This document shows, in pieces, positions 14,018 to 22,102 of a stretch of 22,102 bases of DNA. The notes below the pieces were generated by a model that was not told where the DNA came from, made no database searches, and saw nothing but the letters and a program-made list of their open reading frames with translations. Positions within the stretch are counted from its first letter, which is position 1. Each line of letters begins with the position of its first letter. Position numbers and translations under genes: made by a program. This DNA is from Spirochaeta sp. (lineage in GTDB: Bacteria; Spirochaetota; Spirochaetia; DSM-27196; Alkalispirochaetaceae), in contig JAQIBO010000262.1 of NCBI GenBank assembly GCA_027859055.1, forward strand, positions 1 through 22,102, read 5' to 3'.

Positions 14018-15478
14018 ATGGTGCACACCGCCCGCGATACCTCGCCGACGCTTGTCCGTCTCGTTCTTTCCCGGGCTGTCGCTCCCGTACTGATCGTATG
14101 CGGTGCCATACCGCTGGGCCTCATCGTTCCGCCGGGCTACCTCGTTCCGGTCTACGCCGGTTTGATTCTCCTGGCAACCGTCGTCCTGTGGGTCTCGATA
14201 TACCGGACCCTCGCGGCAACCGCCACCCATTTGAGACACATGCATGTTGCGACAACCGAGTTTGCCGCCGGAGATCTCTCCCGACGTCCCTCTGCGGACG
14301 CGCCGCGGGAGGTGCGACTCCTTGCGCAGGGAATGACCGCCATGGCGGCCAGTCTGCAACAGCGGATCGCCGCGATCGAAAGCCAGCAAACCCAGCTCGA
14401 GGCGATTCTCGGCAATATGGTGGAAGGTGTTATCCTTGTAGATCGCCAGTTCCGAATACGCTCAATCAACACGGCAGCGCGCCGCATTTTTGAGGTTCCA
14501 CCCGCGAACCGGTCCCCCGATGGCCCCCCAACGCTTCTTGAAGTGTTTCGGAACAGCGAGTTACACGAATTTGTCCGCCACACCCTGGAGCAGAATACGA
14601 CGCAGGAGACGAGTATCGTCCTGTATACAAACCCGCCCCGGTACATGCAGGTTCATGGCACGACGCTCCACATCGGGATCGTAAAACCGGGACAACCGGT
14701 TCCGGACCGGGAGGCGGCGATACTTCTGGTGTTGAACGATATTACCCGCCTCAAAGAGCTCGAAAACGTACGGCGCGATTTTGTGGCCAACGTTTCTCAC
14801 GAGCTGAAGACGCCGATCACCTCGATTCTTGGATTTGTCGAAACGCTTGCCGACGGCGAAATAGAGGACCCCGCCGAGATTCAGCGATTTCTCGGAATCG
14901 TCTCCGCCCAGGCGCACCGTCTCAACGCGATCATCGAAGACCTTCTGCAGCTCTCGCGATTGGAACAACACCGCAACGCGATTGAAAAGGGGCCTTGTCG
15001 CGCCGAGGAAATCGTTGCGATGGTGCGCCAAACGGTTCAAAGCGCCGCCGATGAACACAAAATATCCATCCGTGACACGTATCGTGGACCCACGGTTGTG
15101 GACGTCAACGAAAGACTCATGGAGCAGGCTCTCACGAATCTCGTGGACAACGCGATAAAATACTGCCCCGCCCAGTCGGAGGTGACGCTGCACTTCGAGC
15201 ATCGCGGAGACGCGCTGGTATTCGCCGTCAGTGACAACGGACCGGGCATAGAACTCCCCGACCAGGCGCGCGTGTTTGAGCGTTTCTACCGCACCGACAA
15301 GGCGCGAAGCCGCTCTCTCGGGGGCACCGGTCTGGGGCTGGCGATCGTGAAGCACATCGCCCGCGCCCATGACGGAACGGTGGAACTGACCTCGATTCCC
15401 GGCTCGCGCAGTACTTTTACGATCACAATACCCCAGGCGGGAAGCACCGGGAACGGTTCAAACGCCGAGAACGCGTAA
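14018..15478 (+). CDS. phoR: PhoR-type phosphate sensor histidine kinase
   Basis: The 486-residue membrane kinase starts four bases after the phoB stop. Two membrane helices (about 12-38 and 41-61) are joined by only a few residues, so there is essentially no periplasmic sensor. This is the PhoR arrangement, in which the signal comes from PstSCAB and PhoU. A HAMP-like linker (about 62-115) leads into a PAS domain (about 122-245, with AILGNMVEGVILVDRQFRI). HisKA follows with H261 in FVANVSHELKTPITSILGF. The HATPase domain has LTNLVDNAIKYC, VSDNGPGIE, RVFERFYR and GTGLGLAIVKH. ATG 14018 is preferred because upstream in-frame residues are read from phoB in another frame. Its last 21 bases overlap the convergent DUF445 gene. 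Confidence 0.94.
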   Translation: MVHTARDTSPTLVRLVLSRAVAPVLIVCGAIPLGLIVPPGYLVPVYAGLILLATVVLWVSIYRTLAATATHLRHMHVATTEFAAGDLSRRPSADAPREVRLLAQGMTAMAASLQQRIAAIESQQTQLEAILGNMVEGVILVDRQFRIRSINTAARRIFEVPPANRSPDGPPTLLEVFRNSELHEFVRHTLEQNTTQETSIVLYTNPPRYMQVHGTTLHIGIVKPGQPVPDREAAILLVLNDITRLKELENVRRDFVANVSHELKTPITSILGFVETLADGEIEDPAEIQRFLGIVSAQAHRLNAIIEDLLQLSRLEQHRNAIEKGPCRAEEIVAMVRQTVQSAADEHKISIRDTYRGPTVVDVNERLMEQALTNLVDNAIKYCPAQSEVTLHFEHRGDALVFAVSDNGPGIELPDQARVFERFYRTDKARSRSLGGTGLGLAIVKHIARAHDGTVELTSIPGSRSTFTITIPQAGSTGNGSNAENA

Positions 15479-16792
15479 TACCAGCTGACTTGCTCCGATC
15501 AGCGCACCGAGGATCGCTCCGAACACGTTGATCCACCGGAGGTGCCGCCGGATAATCCCCAGAAGCAGTTCCTCGACGCGGTCAATCTCAAGCTTATCGA
15601 TTCGCTCGACAACAACGTTTTGTATATCGAGATGCACCAGCAGACGGGGCGTCAGGTCGCTGAGGATCGTTGTGACGTGGCCGGCGAACCGGTAGGCAAC
15701 AAACGCTTTGCCCCGGGCAAGCGGGGGGAACAGAGCGCCAAAGGGCAGGTTTTCGTGTTCCATCAGCCATTGCTTCGCCATTTCCTCCACGCGTGCAAAC
15801 ATCTTCCGGCATGCCGGCCCATCAACAAGTGAGGCCACCACCGGTCGAATGTGCGCTTCAACTACCGTCGGATCCGACAAGGCGTGGCGAAGCACGTCAC
15901 CAAGCGCGTCACGCGCGTCGTGCGGTACGGTCATCGCGATCGACGCATCGCGGTGACCCCGCAACCAGTCATCGACGCGGTCGACGACAGCGATGCGTGT
16001 CTCCGGGTTCGCCAGCACAGCGCCGATCTCGGCGGTCGCACGAGAGACGATCGACGGCACGCGGGCGAGGATCTGTCGGTCGTACTGGCCGGCACTCACG
16101 ACCAGGCGCTGCAACCCGGTGAGCTGGTCAAGCGTATACGCCAGGACCCGCCGGACGATCTCTTCGAATTTGCGGCGCGTCTGTTCTTCCCGCAGGAGTT
16201 CTTCCACACTGCGGCGGATCTCCGGCCACAGCGCCGTAACGACACGTTCCGCCGTTTCGCGATCCACTGCCGCAAACGGCCGTATCTCGTCGATCGCCTC
16301 CTGAACCACCGTTGCCACCTCGTCGTGACCGGTGACAACTGCTGTGGCTACCGCGCGGGAGAGCCGGTCAACCGTTTCATCATTTCCGCATACGTGTCGT
16401 ATAAGCTGATCGCCGACCGCCGCTACCACTCGTTCCGGCTCGACGAAACCTCGTACCGTCGCAACAGAAGACAGGGCGATCTCGTCAAGAATCCGGTACA
16501 GCCCCCGGCGAATACCACGTCGAAACCCCGGCGTCCGAAAGCGCTCGGTGAACACCTCCGGAGTAAGCAGGTCGCGGGAAACCATCGTGCCGATACTCTC
16601 GGCAAGTTCACGTCGTTGCCGCGGAATGACTCCCGGTGTGAACGGGAGGGGAACGCCGAACACTTTCACCCGACTCAGCGGCCGAAACAGCATTCGGATC
16701 GCCAACGAATTTGTCAGGTAGCCGATGCCGGCTCCGAGAAGCGGTGGCAGTACCCATGGCACCACTGCAGAGAACGTGTCCGCGTCAATCAT
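15458..16792 (-). CDS. DUF445-family membrane protein
   Basis: A 444-residue member of the DUF445 (YheB/YjiN-like) family, whose function is not established. The N-terminal helix carries the family signature LLGAGIGYLTNSLAIRMLFR followed by PLPFTPGVIPRQRRELAESI. A long, mostly helical, charged middle section of about 350 residues follows. A C-terminal hydrophobic segment, VFGAILGALIGASQLVLRVL, anchors the other end. The expected topology is two terminal membrane anchors with a large soluble middle. ATG 16792 is chosen because the family signature begins soon after and the SH3 lipoprotein stop is one base upstream (TGAGATG), implying translational coupling. The open frame reaches upstream to 17101 only as a shadow of the lipoprotein gene. 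It is the last gene of the leftward uvrB cluster. Confidence 0.9.
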   Translation of the reverse strand: MIDADTFSAVVPWVLPPLLGAGIGYLTNSLAIRMLFRPLSRVKVFGVPLPFTPGVIPRQRRELAESIGTMVSRDLLTPEVFTERFRTPGFRRGIRRGLYRILDEIALSSVATVRGFVEPERVVAAVGDQLIRHVCGNDETVDRLSRAVATAVVTGHDEVATVVQEAIDEIRPFAAVDRETAERVVTALWPEIRRSVEELLREEQTRRKFEEIVRRVLAYTLDQLTGLQRLVVSAGQYDRQILARVPSIVSRATAEIGAVLANPETRIAVVDRVDDWLRGHRDASIAMTVPHDARDALGDVLRHALSDPTVVEAHIRPVVASLVDGPACRKMFARVEEMAKQWLMEHENLPFGALFPPLARGKAFVAYRFAGHVTTILSDLTPRLLVHLDIQNVVVERIDKLEIDRVEELLLGIIRRHLRWINVFGAILGALIGASQLVLRVLGV

Positions 16793-16793
16793 C

Positions 16794-17159
16794 TCAGGGT
16801 TCCAGCAACTGGCGTGCGTTGAGCGCCTGTTCGCGGGACGAAAACGAGCGGACGAAATCGCGTTCCAGCCACCCCTGAACGTCGTGTTGCCGCACTTCAA
16901 TCCACGATCCATCGGGGGTGCGCGTCTCCACCGGAAGCACATCTCCGCGCCGCACGTGGGATATGATCCGGGCATCCCGTTCCGGCCGTTCATAAACACG
17001 AACGTACCGTTCCACAGCGAGGACCACCCGTTCCCGTCCGGACAGCACCGGCGTCTCCGGCAGACGGATCTCCTCATCCCCGGAAGAACACGCGCTTGCA
17101 CCGCTCACGACGATCACTGCAACGGCGATGCGGCGCCACAGAACGTGCGTGCGGTTCAC
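16794..17159 (-). CDS. Small lipoprotein with a bacterial SH3 domain
   Basis: A 121-residue protein with a signal peptide ending in GASAC; Cys24 is the likely lipidated residue. The lipobox lacks the usual Leu at -3 (it is Ala), a relaxation seen in spirochaetes. From about residue 45 the chain reads like a bacterial SH3 domain: VERYVRVYERPERDARIISH, VRRGDVLPVETRTPDGSWIEV, VQGWLERDFV. Such domains often bind cell-wall peptides, but a ligand cannot be inferred here. Its ATG overlaps the uvrB stop by four bases and its stop lies one base before the DUF445 start. It is therefore translationally locked between a DNA repair gene and a membrane protein gene. Confidence 0.85.
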   Translation of the reverse strand: MNRTHVLWRRIAVAVIVVSGASACSSGDEEIRLPETPVLSGRERVVLAVERYVRVYERPERDARIISHVRRGDVLPVETRTPDGSWIEVRQHDVQGWLERDFVRSFSSREQALNARQLLEP

Positions 17160-19138
17160 ATCGCCCTCAACTTTTCGAGCTCGTCGCGAACAACGGCGGC
17201 CTGCTCGAACTCCAGATTTTTGGCGTGCTCCAGCATCTCCCGCTCCAGGAGCTTGATCAGTTTCTTCCGTTCCGTCGGAACAAGAACGTTATAACTCTTC
17301 TTGAGTATCTCCAGCTGCTGTTCTTCATCGGTTCGTTTTTCCTCTTTTTCCCGTTGGAGAATATCGTACACGTTTTTACGGATCGACTGGGGCGTTATCC
17401 CGTGTTGTTCGTTGTACGCCCGCTGGATCTCGCGCCGGCGATTGGTTTCGTCCATCGCGGTTTTCATCGCCTCGGAACGTTTATCCGCATACATGATAAC
17501 CATTCCGTGCTCGTTTCGGGCGGCTCGTCCGATCGTCTGGATCAAAGAGGTGGACGAGCGCAGAAACCCGATCTTGTCGGCGTCAAGAATCGCTACAAGG
17601 CTGACCTCGGGGAGGTCCAGTCCTTCCCGGAGCAGGTTTATACCGATAAGCACATCGAAGTTGCCGGCACGGAGATCGGTCAGAATCTCCACCCGTTCAA
17701 TCGTTTCGATCTCGGAATGAAGATACCGCACTTTGACTCCCAGATTTGCCAGATAGTCGGTCAGGTCCTCGGACATCTTTTTTGTCAGGGTGGTGACGAG
17801 AACGCGCTCTTTCGCGGCGACCCGTTTCAGGATTTCCGCATGAAGATCCTCGATCTGCCCCGTTGTTGGTCGCACGGAGATCTCCGGGTCCAGCAATCCC
17901 GTCGGGCGAATCACCTGTTCCACAATGCGGGCAGACTTGGCCTGCTCCTCTTCTTTCGGGGTAGCGCTGACGTAAATGCAGCGATCGATCAGCGCGTCAA
18001 ACTCCTCAAAAACAAGCGGTCGATTGTCCAACGCGGAGGGCAGGCGGAATCCGTAGTTCACCAGCGATTCTTTTCGCGAACGATCACCGGCGTACATCCC
18101 GCGAATCTGGGGCACGGTAACGTGAGACTCGTCGATCAGGGTCAGGTACCGTTCGGGAAAGTAATCGATCAGGGTTGCCGGGCGCTCACCGGCGGAACGG
18201 CCGCTCAAGTGGCGGGAGTAGTTCTCGATCCCGGGACAGTACCCCATCTCCTCCATCATCTCGAGGTCGTACTCTGTCCGGCTTTTGAGCCGCTGCGCCT
18301 CAACAAGCTTATTATCTGCAACCAGTTCCTCGTAGCGTTCGTCCAGTTCGGTCCGAATCAGAGACAGTGCGCCGCGCATCTGGTCTTCGGGCATGACGAA
18401 GTGCTTTGCCGGATAGACAAACAGCGTTTCCAGTTCATCCACGGCGTTTCCGGTCAGCGGATTGATCGTTTCTATTTTGTTGACCTCTTCCCAGTCCAGC
18501 CGAATCCGGTACGCCTCTTCGAGATACGCCGGGAAGATTTCCAGCACGTCGCCTTTGTGTCGAAAGGAGCCGCGTTGCAGGATCGCATCGTTTCGGTCGT
18601 ACTGTAATTCCACCAGTTTGCGCCGTATCCCTGTCAGGTCCAGCTCGCTGCCACGATCGATCCGAATCCGCATCTCCCGATAGTCCCGGGGACTGCCAAG
18701 GCCGTAAATGCAACTGACCGTCGCCACGACGATCACATCCGGGCGTTCCAGCAGATTGGTGGTCGCCTTCAGGCGAAGCCGATCGATCTCGTCGTTGATG
18801 GAAGCGTCTTTTTCGATGTAGAGATCCCGGGACGCAACGTACGCTTCGGGCTGATAGTAGTCATAGTAGGAGACAAAATACTCTACCGTGTTGTCCGGAA
18901 AGAACTCCTGAAATTCGCGGTACAGCTGGGCGGCAAGCGTCTTGTTGTGGCTGACCACAAGGGTTGGAAGCTGGACCTCCTCAATAACTTTTGCCATTGA
19001 GTAGGTCTTCCCGGATCCGGTTACCCCTTTCAGCGTCTGGAACCGATCACCCTGTAAAATTCCAGCGCTGAGCGCGGCTATCGCCTGTCCCTGGTCGCCG
19101 GCCGGTTCATACTCAGACGCTACATGAAATCGTGGCAT
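17156..19138 (-). CDS. uvrB: UvrB, excinuclease ABC subunit B
   Basis: Damage-verification subunit of nucleotide excision repair, 660 residues. It is loaded by UvrA and recruits the UvrC nuclease. Walker A is GVTGSGKTYSMA (38-49), and the DNA-gripping beta-hairpin region is VEYFVSYYDYYQPEAYV. Helicase motifs include VVATVSCIYGLGSPRDY, LTLIDESHVTVPQIRGMYAG, YVSATP and LIGINLLREGLDLPEVSLV followed by QTIGRAARN. The C-terminal UVR motif (LLEREMLEHAKNLEFEQAA) that binds UvrC is intact. ATG 19138 has a strong ribosome site (GAAAGGAGAT) ending two bases upstream; ATG 19171 would overlap the protease gene. It lies 23 bases after the HtrA gene. Confidence 0.98.
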   Translation of the reverse strand: MPRFHVASEYEPAGDQGQAIAALSAGILQGDRFQTLKGVTGSGKTYSMAKVIEEVQLPTLVVSHNKTLAAQLYREFQEFFPDNTVEYFVSYYDYYQPEAYVASRDLYIEKDASINDEIDRLRLKATTNLLERPDVIVVATVSCIYGLGSPRDYREMRIRIDRGSELDLTGIRRKLVELQYDRNDAILQRGSFRHKGDVLEIFPAYLEEAYRIRLDWEEVNKIETINPLTGNAVDELETLFVYPAKHFVMPEDQMRGALSLIRTELDERYEELVADNKLVEAQRLKSRTEYDLEMMEEMGYCPGIENYSRHLSGRSAGERPATLIDYFPERYLTLIDESHVTVPQIRGMYAGDRSRKESLVNYGFRLPSALDNRPLVFEEFDALIDRCIYVSATPKEEEQAKSARIVEQVIRPTGLLDPEISVRPTTGQIEDLHAEILKRVAAKERVLVTTLTKKMSEDLTDYLANLGVKVRYLHSEIETIERVEILTDLRAGNFDVLIGINLLREGLDLPEVSLVAILDADKIGFLRSSTSLIQTIGRAARNEHGMVIMYADKRSEAMKTAMDETNRRREIQRAYNEQHGITPQSIRKNVYDILQREKEEKRTDEEQQLEILKKSYNVLVPTERKKLIKLLEREMLEHAKNLEFEQAAVVRDELEKLRAM

Positions 19139-19161
19139 GCATCTCCTTTCAATCTCCGTGA

Positions 19162-20361
19162 TCAGTCCCACTGAAATCTGTCGGGGCGTTCACTGAGTAC
19201 GACATCGGTTTCCATCCGTCGGCGGCCCCGTATGAACTCCACCCGCACCGTCTCTCCCGGCCGATTGTCCTCAAGCGCCTCGTACATGTTGGCAAGGGAT
19301 GCCACGGGCATGCCGTCAATCGCCGTGATGATATCCCCCCCGAGATAGATAACCGTCCGTCCGTACCGGACCGCCTCGCTCCGGGAGCCCCCGCGCAGGC
19401 CCGCCGCTTCCGCGTTGCCGCCGTCAACCGTTTCACTGACCAGGAGCCCGCTCTCAACCGGCAGTCCTGCGTACTGGACCAACTGCGGGAACAGTTGTCG
19501 CGGTACGATATCCAGCCACCCACGCCGGACAACTCCGTATTCCAGCAGGTCCGGGACGACCCGACGGGCGGTGTTCACCGGAACGGCAAACCCGATTCCC
19601 ACGGATCCGCCGGTAGGCGAAAAGATCATCGTGTTGATGCCGATCATATCCCCTCGGGAATTGAGCAGCGGTCCCCCGGAATTCCCGGGATTGATCGAGG
19701 CGTCGGTCTGAATCATATCGCGGATCACCAGGTCATTTCCGGCCCGCAGCGGCCGCCCGAGGCCGCTGACAATTCCTGTAGTCAGGGTCCGGTCAAGCCC
19801 GAAGGGATTACCGATCGCCAGGACGTTCTGCCCGACCCGCAATTCGTCGGAGTCCCCCATCGGGATCGTATCGAGGCGCCTGCCGCCGGGATCGAATTTG
19901 ATCACCGCAAGGTCGTTCTCCGGATCCCTCCCGATCACCTCCCCTTCAAGACGTTCTCCGTCTGCAAGGGTGACGAAGACGCGATTCGCGTTTTCGACAA
20001 CGTGATAATTGGTGAGGACGTATCCCCGATCGTCAATAATGGAACCGGATCCGGTGCTGCCTTCCCGCGGAACCGGCTCAAGGAACCAGTTATACGCTAC
20101 CGTCTCGGTGTTGATATTGACGACCGCGGTGTTGCGACTCTCGTATACCGCGATCGTGTCCTGCTCATTGGCGGTCAGTCGAACCGGTCGCGGTTCGGTT
20201 TCCCGCGCCGGAAGCGCCTGCGTCACACCGACCTGCTCTTCGCTGTTCCCGCGCACCTGGCGCGCACCCCCTTGCCCGTCGCCGGAACGACCGACGTACC
20301 ACCCGATACCCAACGCGATGAGGAGCAAGAGGAGTACCGTGGCGGGACGAAACGGGCGCAT
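19162..20361 (-). CDS. HtrA/DegS-type envelope serine protease with one PDZ domain
   Basis: A 399-residue trypsin-like protease of the HtrA family. An uncleaved N-terminal anchor (VLLLLLIALGIGWYVG, 9-24) places the catalytic domain outside the cytoplasm. The catalytic triad is H120 (LTNYHVVENA), D150 (DPENDLAVIKF) and S228 (INPGNSGGPLLNSRGD). One PDZ domain follows (about 282-390, with GLLVSETVDGGNAEAAGLRG and GGDIITAIDGMPV). A single PDZ plus a membrane anchor resembles DegS/HtrA-like proteases that sense or degrade misfolded envelope proteins. A short insertion around 325-338 (SRSEAVRYGRT) interrupts the PDZ domain. The start ATG 20361 lies 27 bases after comM, without an obvious close ribosome site. 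Confidence 0.93.
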   Translation of the reverse strand: MRPFRPATVLLLLLIALGIGWYVGRSGDGQGGARQVRGNSEEQVGVTQALPARETEPRPVRLTANEQDTIAVYESRNTAVVNINTETVAYNWFLEPVPREGSTGSGSIIDDRGYVLTNYHVVENANRVFVTLADGERLEGEVIGRDPENDLAVIKFDPGGRRLDTIPMGDSDELRVGQNVLAIGNPFGLDRTLTTGIVSGLGRPLRAGNDLVIRDMIQTDASINPGNSGGPLLNSRGDMIGINTMIFSPTGGSVGIGFAVPVNTARRVVPDLLEYGVVRRGWLDIVPRQLFPQLVQYAGLPVESGLLVSETVDGGNAEAAGLRGGSRSEAVRYGRTVIYLGGDIITAIDGMPVASLANMYEALEDNRPGETVRVEFIRGRRRMETDVVLSERPDRFQWD

Positions 20362-20388
20362 GCGGGAAGTATACGGATGCGCCCGCCC

Positions 20389-21912
20389 TTATGCCAAGCT
20401 CTCAAGCCCAAACGCACGGAGTTGAACAGCCTCCAGGACGTCTCCAGCTTTCACGTCGGAGCGATCGTGAAGATCCGCGACTGTCCGAGCGACGCCCCGC
20501 ACGCCGGCGGCGGCCCGGTCCGACAGGTGCAGCTGTTGCATCCGGCGGCGCAGCAGTGCTTCCATCCCACGCGACAGCGGCAGACACCGTTCAACGGCAC
20601 CGGGAGGGACCTGTCCGTTCCGAAACCCCGTCGCTCCCCCGGAGCGACGTTTCTGGCGTTCAACCGCAGCAGAGACGTGCTGAACGAGCTCCGCATGAGT
20701 CATGTTTCGTACCGCCGACGGCTGTCCGAAATCGTCGCGCCGGCTTCCGCTTTCTTTACCTTCGTTGTAATAACTGCGTAGCCGGATATCGACCCGATCC
20801 AACAGCGCTGCTCCCAGTCGCCGCCAGTACCGCGCCATCTCCTGAGTGCTGCACATGCACGTCTCTCCGGGTTGACCGAGTTTTCCGCATGGGCACAGAT
20901 TGCTGGTCAATACCAGTTGGAACGAAGAGGGGAAATCTTCCGTTCGGCCGGCCCGGCTTATCGTGATGCGCCCCGCCTCCACCGGTTCGCGGAGCGCCTG
21001 CATCACCTGCGGCCGGAACTCCGTTGCCTCGTCAAGTACCAGAACCCCGTGATGCGCCAGACTCACCTCTCCCGGCAGATTACTCCGGCCACCACCGAGC
21101 ATCCCTTCCATCGTCGCGCTGTGATGGGGAAGCCGAACAGGCGGCCGCACACCGGGATGATTACCGACGATACCGCGCATCGAATAGATCCGCGCCACCT
21201 CCTGCGTTTCAGCGTCGGACAGGTCAGGCAAGAGCGATCCGATCCGGCGGGCCGCCATCGTCTTGCCACTCCCGGGTGGTCCCATATACAACAGGTTATG
21301 ACATCCCGCCGCGCTGATCGCCGCAGCCCATTTCATTCCAAGCTGACCCCGCATCTCATCGAAGTTCAAAAAATCGGATGGCGCGTCTTTTCGCGGGGGA
21401 ATCTTCCGCACCGGAATGAACCCGGCGGTGCGAAGTCGGCGCAGGTCACCCACGGTGAAAATTGCCGCGGTCTCAACGCGAATTCCCCGGAGGTATCGTA
21501 CCGCCCGCACCGGGACAACAACCGGGCTGATCGAATGCTCCTGGGCAGCGAGAACCGCTGACAGCGTTCCACGGACGGGAATCGCGTCTCCACGAATCGA
21601 AAGCTCCCCCACCGCTATCATCGTGTCCGGTACGGTAATCTGCCCACTCGCGGAGAGAATCGCCAGCGCCATCGGCAGATCAAACCCTGCCCCGACCTTC
21701 GGGATTTCCGCCGGCGACAAGTTGATCAGGATGCGGTCGGTAGGGTACGTGTACCCTGAGTTTCGAATCGCCACCCGCACCCGCTCACGCGCCTCTTTGA
21801 CCTCGCTGCTGGGAAGCCCCACGATATCGGTACCGGGCAGACCACGACGGATATCAACCTCGACACGAACAAGATGCCCCATGACACCAACCGGTGAAAA
21901 ACCGTAAACCAT
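20389..21912 (-). CDS. comM: ComM/YifB-type AAA+ ATPase (Mg-chelatase-like)
   Basis: A 507-residue hexameric AAA+ helicase of the ComM/YifB family, which promotes branch migration and integration of heterologous DNA during natural transformation in bacteria that have been studied. The N-terminal Lon-protease-like fold carries VEVDIRRGLPGTDIVGLPSS and LSPAEIPKVGAGFDLPMALA. Walker A is GPPGSGKTMAARRIGSLLP (from about 211). Other visible motifs are SLAHHGVLVLDEATEFRPQV, a zinc-like cysteine cluster (LTSNLCPCGKLGQPGETCMC) and the C-terminal helical Mg_chelatase_C region. ATG 21912 is chosen because GGAGGG sits just upstream and the family starts at VYGFSPVG. An earlier ATG at 21945 lies inside a hairpin. 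I see no other competence genes in the window. Confidence 0.95.
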   Translation of the reverse strand: MVYGFSPVGVMGHLVRVEVDIRRGLPGTDIVGLPSSEVKEARERVRVAIRNSGYTYPTDRILINLSPAEIPKVGAGFDLPMALAILSASGQITVPDTMIAVGELSIRGDAIPVRGTLSAVLAAQEHSISPVVVPVRAVRYLRGIRVETAAIFTVGDLRRLRTAGFIPVRKIPPRKDAPSDFLNFDEMRGQLGMKWAAAISAAGCHNLLYMGPPGSGKTMAARRIGSLLPDLSDAETQEVARIYSMRGIVGNHPGVRPPVRLPHHSATMEGMLGGGRSNLPGEVSLAHHGVLVLDEATEFRPQVMQALREPVEAGRITISRAGRTEDFPSSFQLVLTSNLCPCGKLGQPGETCMCSTQEMARYWRRLGAALLDRVDIRLRSYYNEGKESGSRRDDFGQPSAVRNMTHAELVQHVSAAVERQKRRSGGATGFRNGQVPPGAVERCLPLSRGMEALLRRRMQQLHLSDRAAAGVRGVARTVADLHDRSDVKAGDVLEAVQLRAFGLESLA

Positions 21913-21917
21913 AATAC

Positions 21918-21963
21918 CCTCCGTTACACACACGGAGTGGATCACTGCGATGCTTCACGGAGG
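21918..21963 (-). promoter_or_regulatory. Alternative hairpins covering the comM ribosome binding site
   Basis: On the minus-strand transcript, the comM Shine-Dalgarno lies in ACGGAGG (21918-21924). It can pair with CTCCGT at 21932-21937 (six pairs, seven-base loop) or with CCTCCGT at 21957-21963 (seven pairs, about 32-base loop). The two pairings exclude each other and both hide the ribosome site. Regulation is inferred; no ligand or sensor is visible. Confidence 0.35.
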
Positions 21964-21981
21964 CGGTTTTTTGCCGGCTCT

Positions 21982-22102
21982 TTACCGATGAGTCCGGATC
22001 ACCTCTTGCACCATCCGGTCGCACGCCTCGTTATGATCATCACCGGCATGGCCCTTCACCCATTCCCAGGCGGGCTTAAGCCGCGCGTTGAGTTCATCCA
22101 GG
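21982..22102 (-). CDS. rnhA: Ribonuclease HI, C-terminal end (partial)
   Basis: Only the last 39 codons are in the window; the gene continues past the right edge. The stretch WEWVKGHAGDDHNEACDRM aligns without gaps to the C-terminal active-site region of RNase HI. It includes the flexible-loop histidine (KGHAG) and the last catalytic aspartate (CD). The enzyme cleaves the RNA strand of RNA-DNA hybrids. The protein ends IRTHR with TAA at 21982-21984. The comM gene follows 70 bases downstream, and no clear terminator with a T-run lies between. Confidence 0.88.
   Translation of the reverse strand, partial: LDELNARLKPAWEWVKGHAGDDHNEACDRMVQEVIRTHR

Noticed and set aside
17096..18607. 503-codon open frame on the plus strand opposite uvrB
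   Set aside because: It is fully antisense to a textbook uvrB, has no recognisable domain and has a composition typical of antisense frames in GC-rich genes.
19495..20781. 428-codon plus-strand open frame across the protease and comM genes
   Set aside because: It spans two well-supported minus-strand genes and their junction and shows no protein family features.
1..22102. Defence system, prophage, insertion sequence, CRISPR or tRNA genes
   Set aside because: No repeats with spacers, integrase, transposase, toxin-antitoxin pair or tRNA-like clover was seen; the JAMM-helicase gene alone is not evidence of a defence locus.

Overview
The window is a gene-dense bacterial chromosome segment of about 58% GC (estimated by eye). 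No gene-free stretch exceeds about 120 bases and there are no rRNA or tRNA genes, transposases or CRISPR arrays that I can see. The best guess for the host is a free-living member of the Spirochaetota. The pointers are the substrate-binding-protein signal peptide ending in FAGGQQE, a relaxed lipobox on the SH3 lipoprotein, and a murG / cvpA / holB-like / histidine kinase / sigma-54 activator cluster that I recall from treponemes. This is inference from memory, not from a search.

Layout, left to right. (1) Positions 1-504 (minus) hold the first 168 residues of a protein with a JAMM/RadC-like domain running into what looks like the start of a DinG-type helicase. (2) Positions 621-2078 (plus) hold a small J-domain protein and a WecA/TagO-type glycosyl-phosphotransferase, whose best-supported start is an unusual ATT codon. 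(3) Positions 2127-7650 (minus, so murG is transcribed first) hold murG, cvpA, a clamp-loader delta-prime-like gene, a soluble NtrB-like kinase and an NtrC-like sigma-54 activator. (4) Position 7689 (plus) starts a secreted protein of unknown function. (5) Positions 8473-15478 (plus) are a complete phosphate regulon in the order pstS-pstC-pstA-pstB-phoU-phoB-phoR. It is preceded by four hexamers with an 11-bp period that look like a Pho box, and an intrinsic terminator lies between pstS and pstC. (6) Positions 15458-22102 (minus) hold, in transcription order, the end of rnhA, comM, an HtrA/DegS-type protease, uvrB, an SH3 lipoprotein and a DUF445 membrane protein.

How the genes work together. 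In the phosphate block, PstS captures phosphate, PstC/PstA/PstB import it, and PhoU relays transporter state to PhoR, which phosphorylates PhoB. PhoB most likely acts on the box upstream of pstS, closing a feedback loop. The intercistronic terminator would keep PstS in excess over the membrane parts. WecA and MurG both act on undecaprenyl-linked envelope precursors. The uvrB, comM, rnhA and holB-like genes are DNA maintenance functions.

I found no convincing undescribed multi-gene system; the region is mostly core chromosome. The points most worth a second look are the ATT start of the wecA-like gene, the Pho box architecture, the JAMM-helicase fusion, the missing cvpA stop codon that makes it overlap holB by 319 bases, the roughly 120-residue extracytoplasmic insertion in PstA, a GC-palindromic low-complexity insertion inside MurG, and a pair of alternative hairpins that would cover the comM ribosome binding site.
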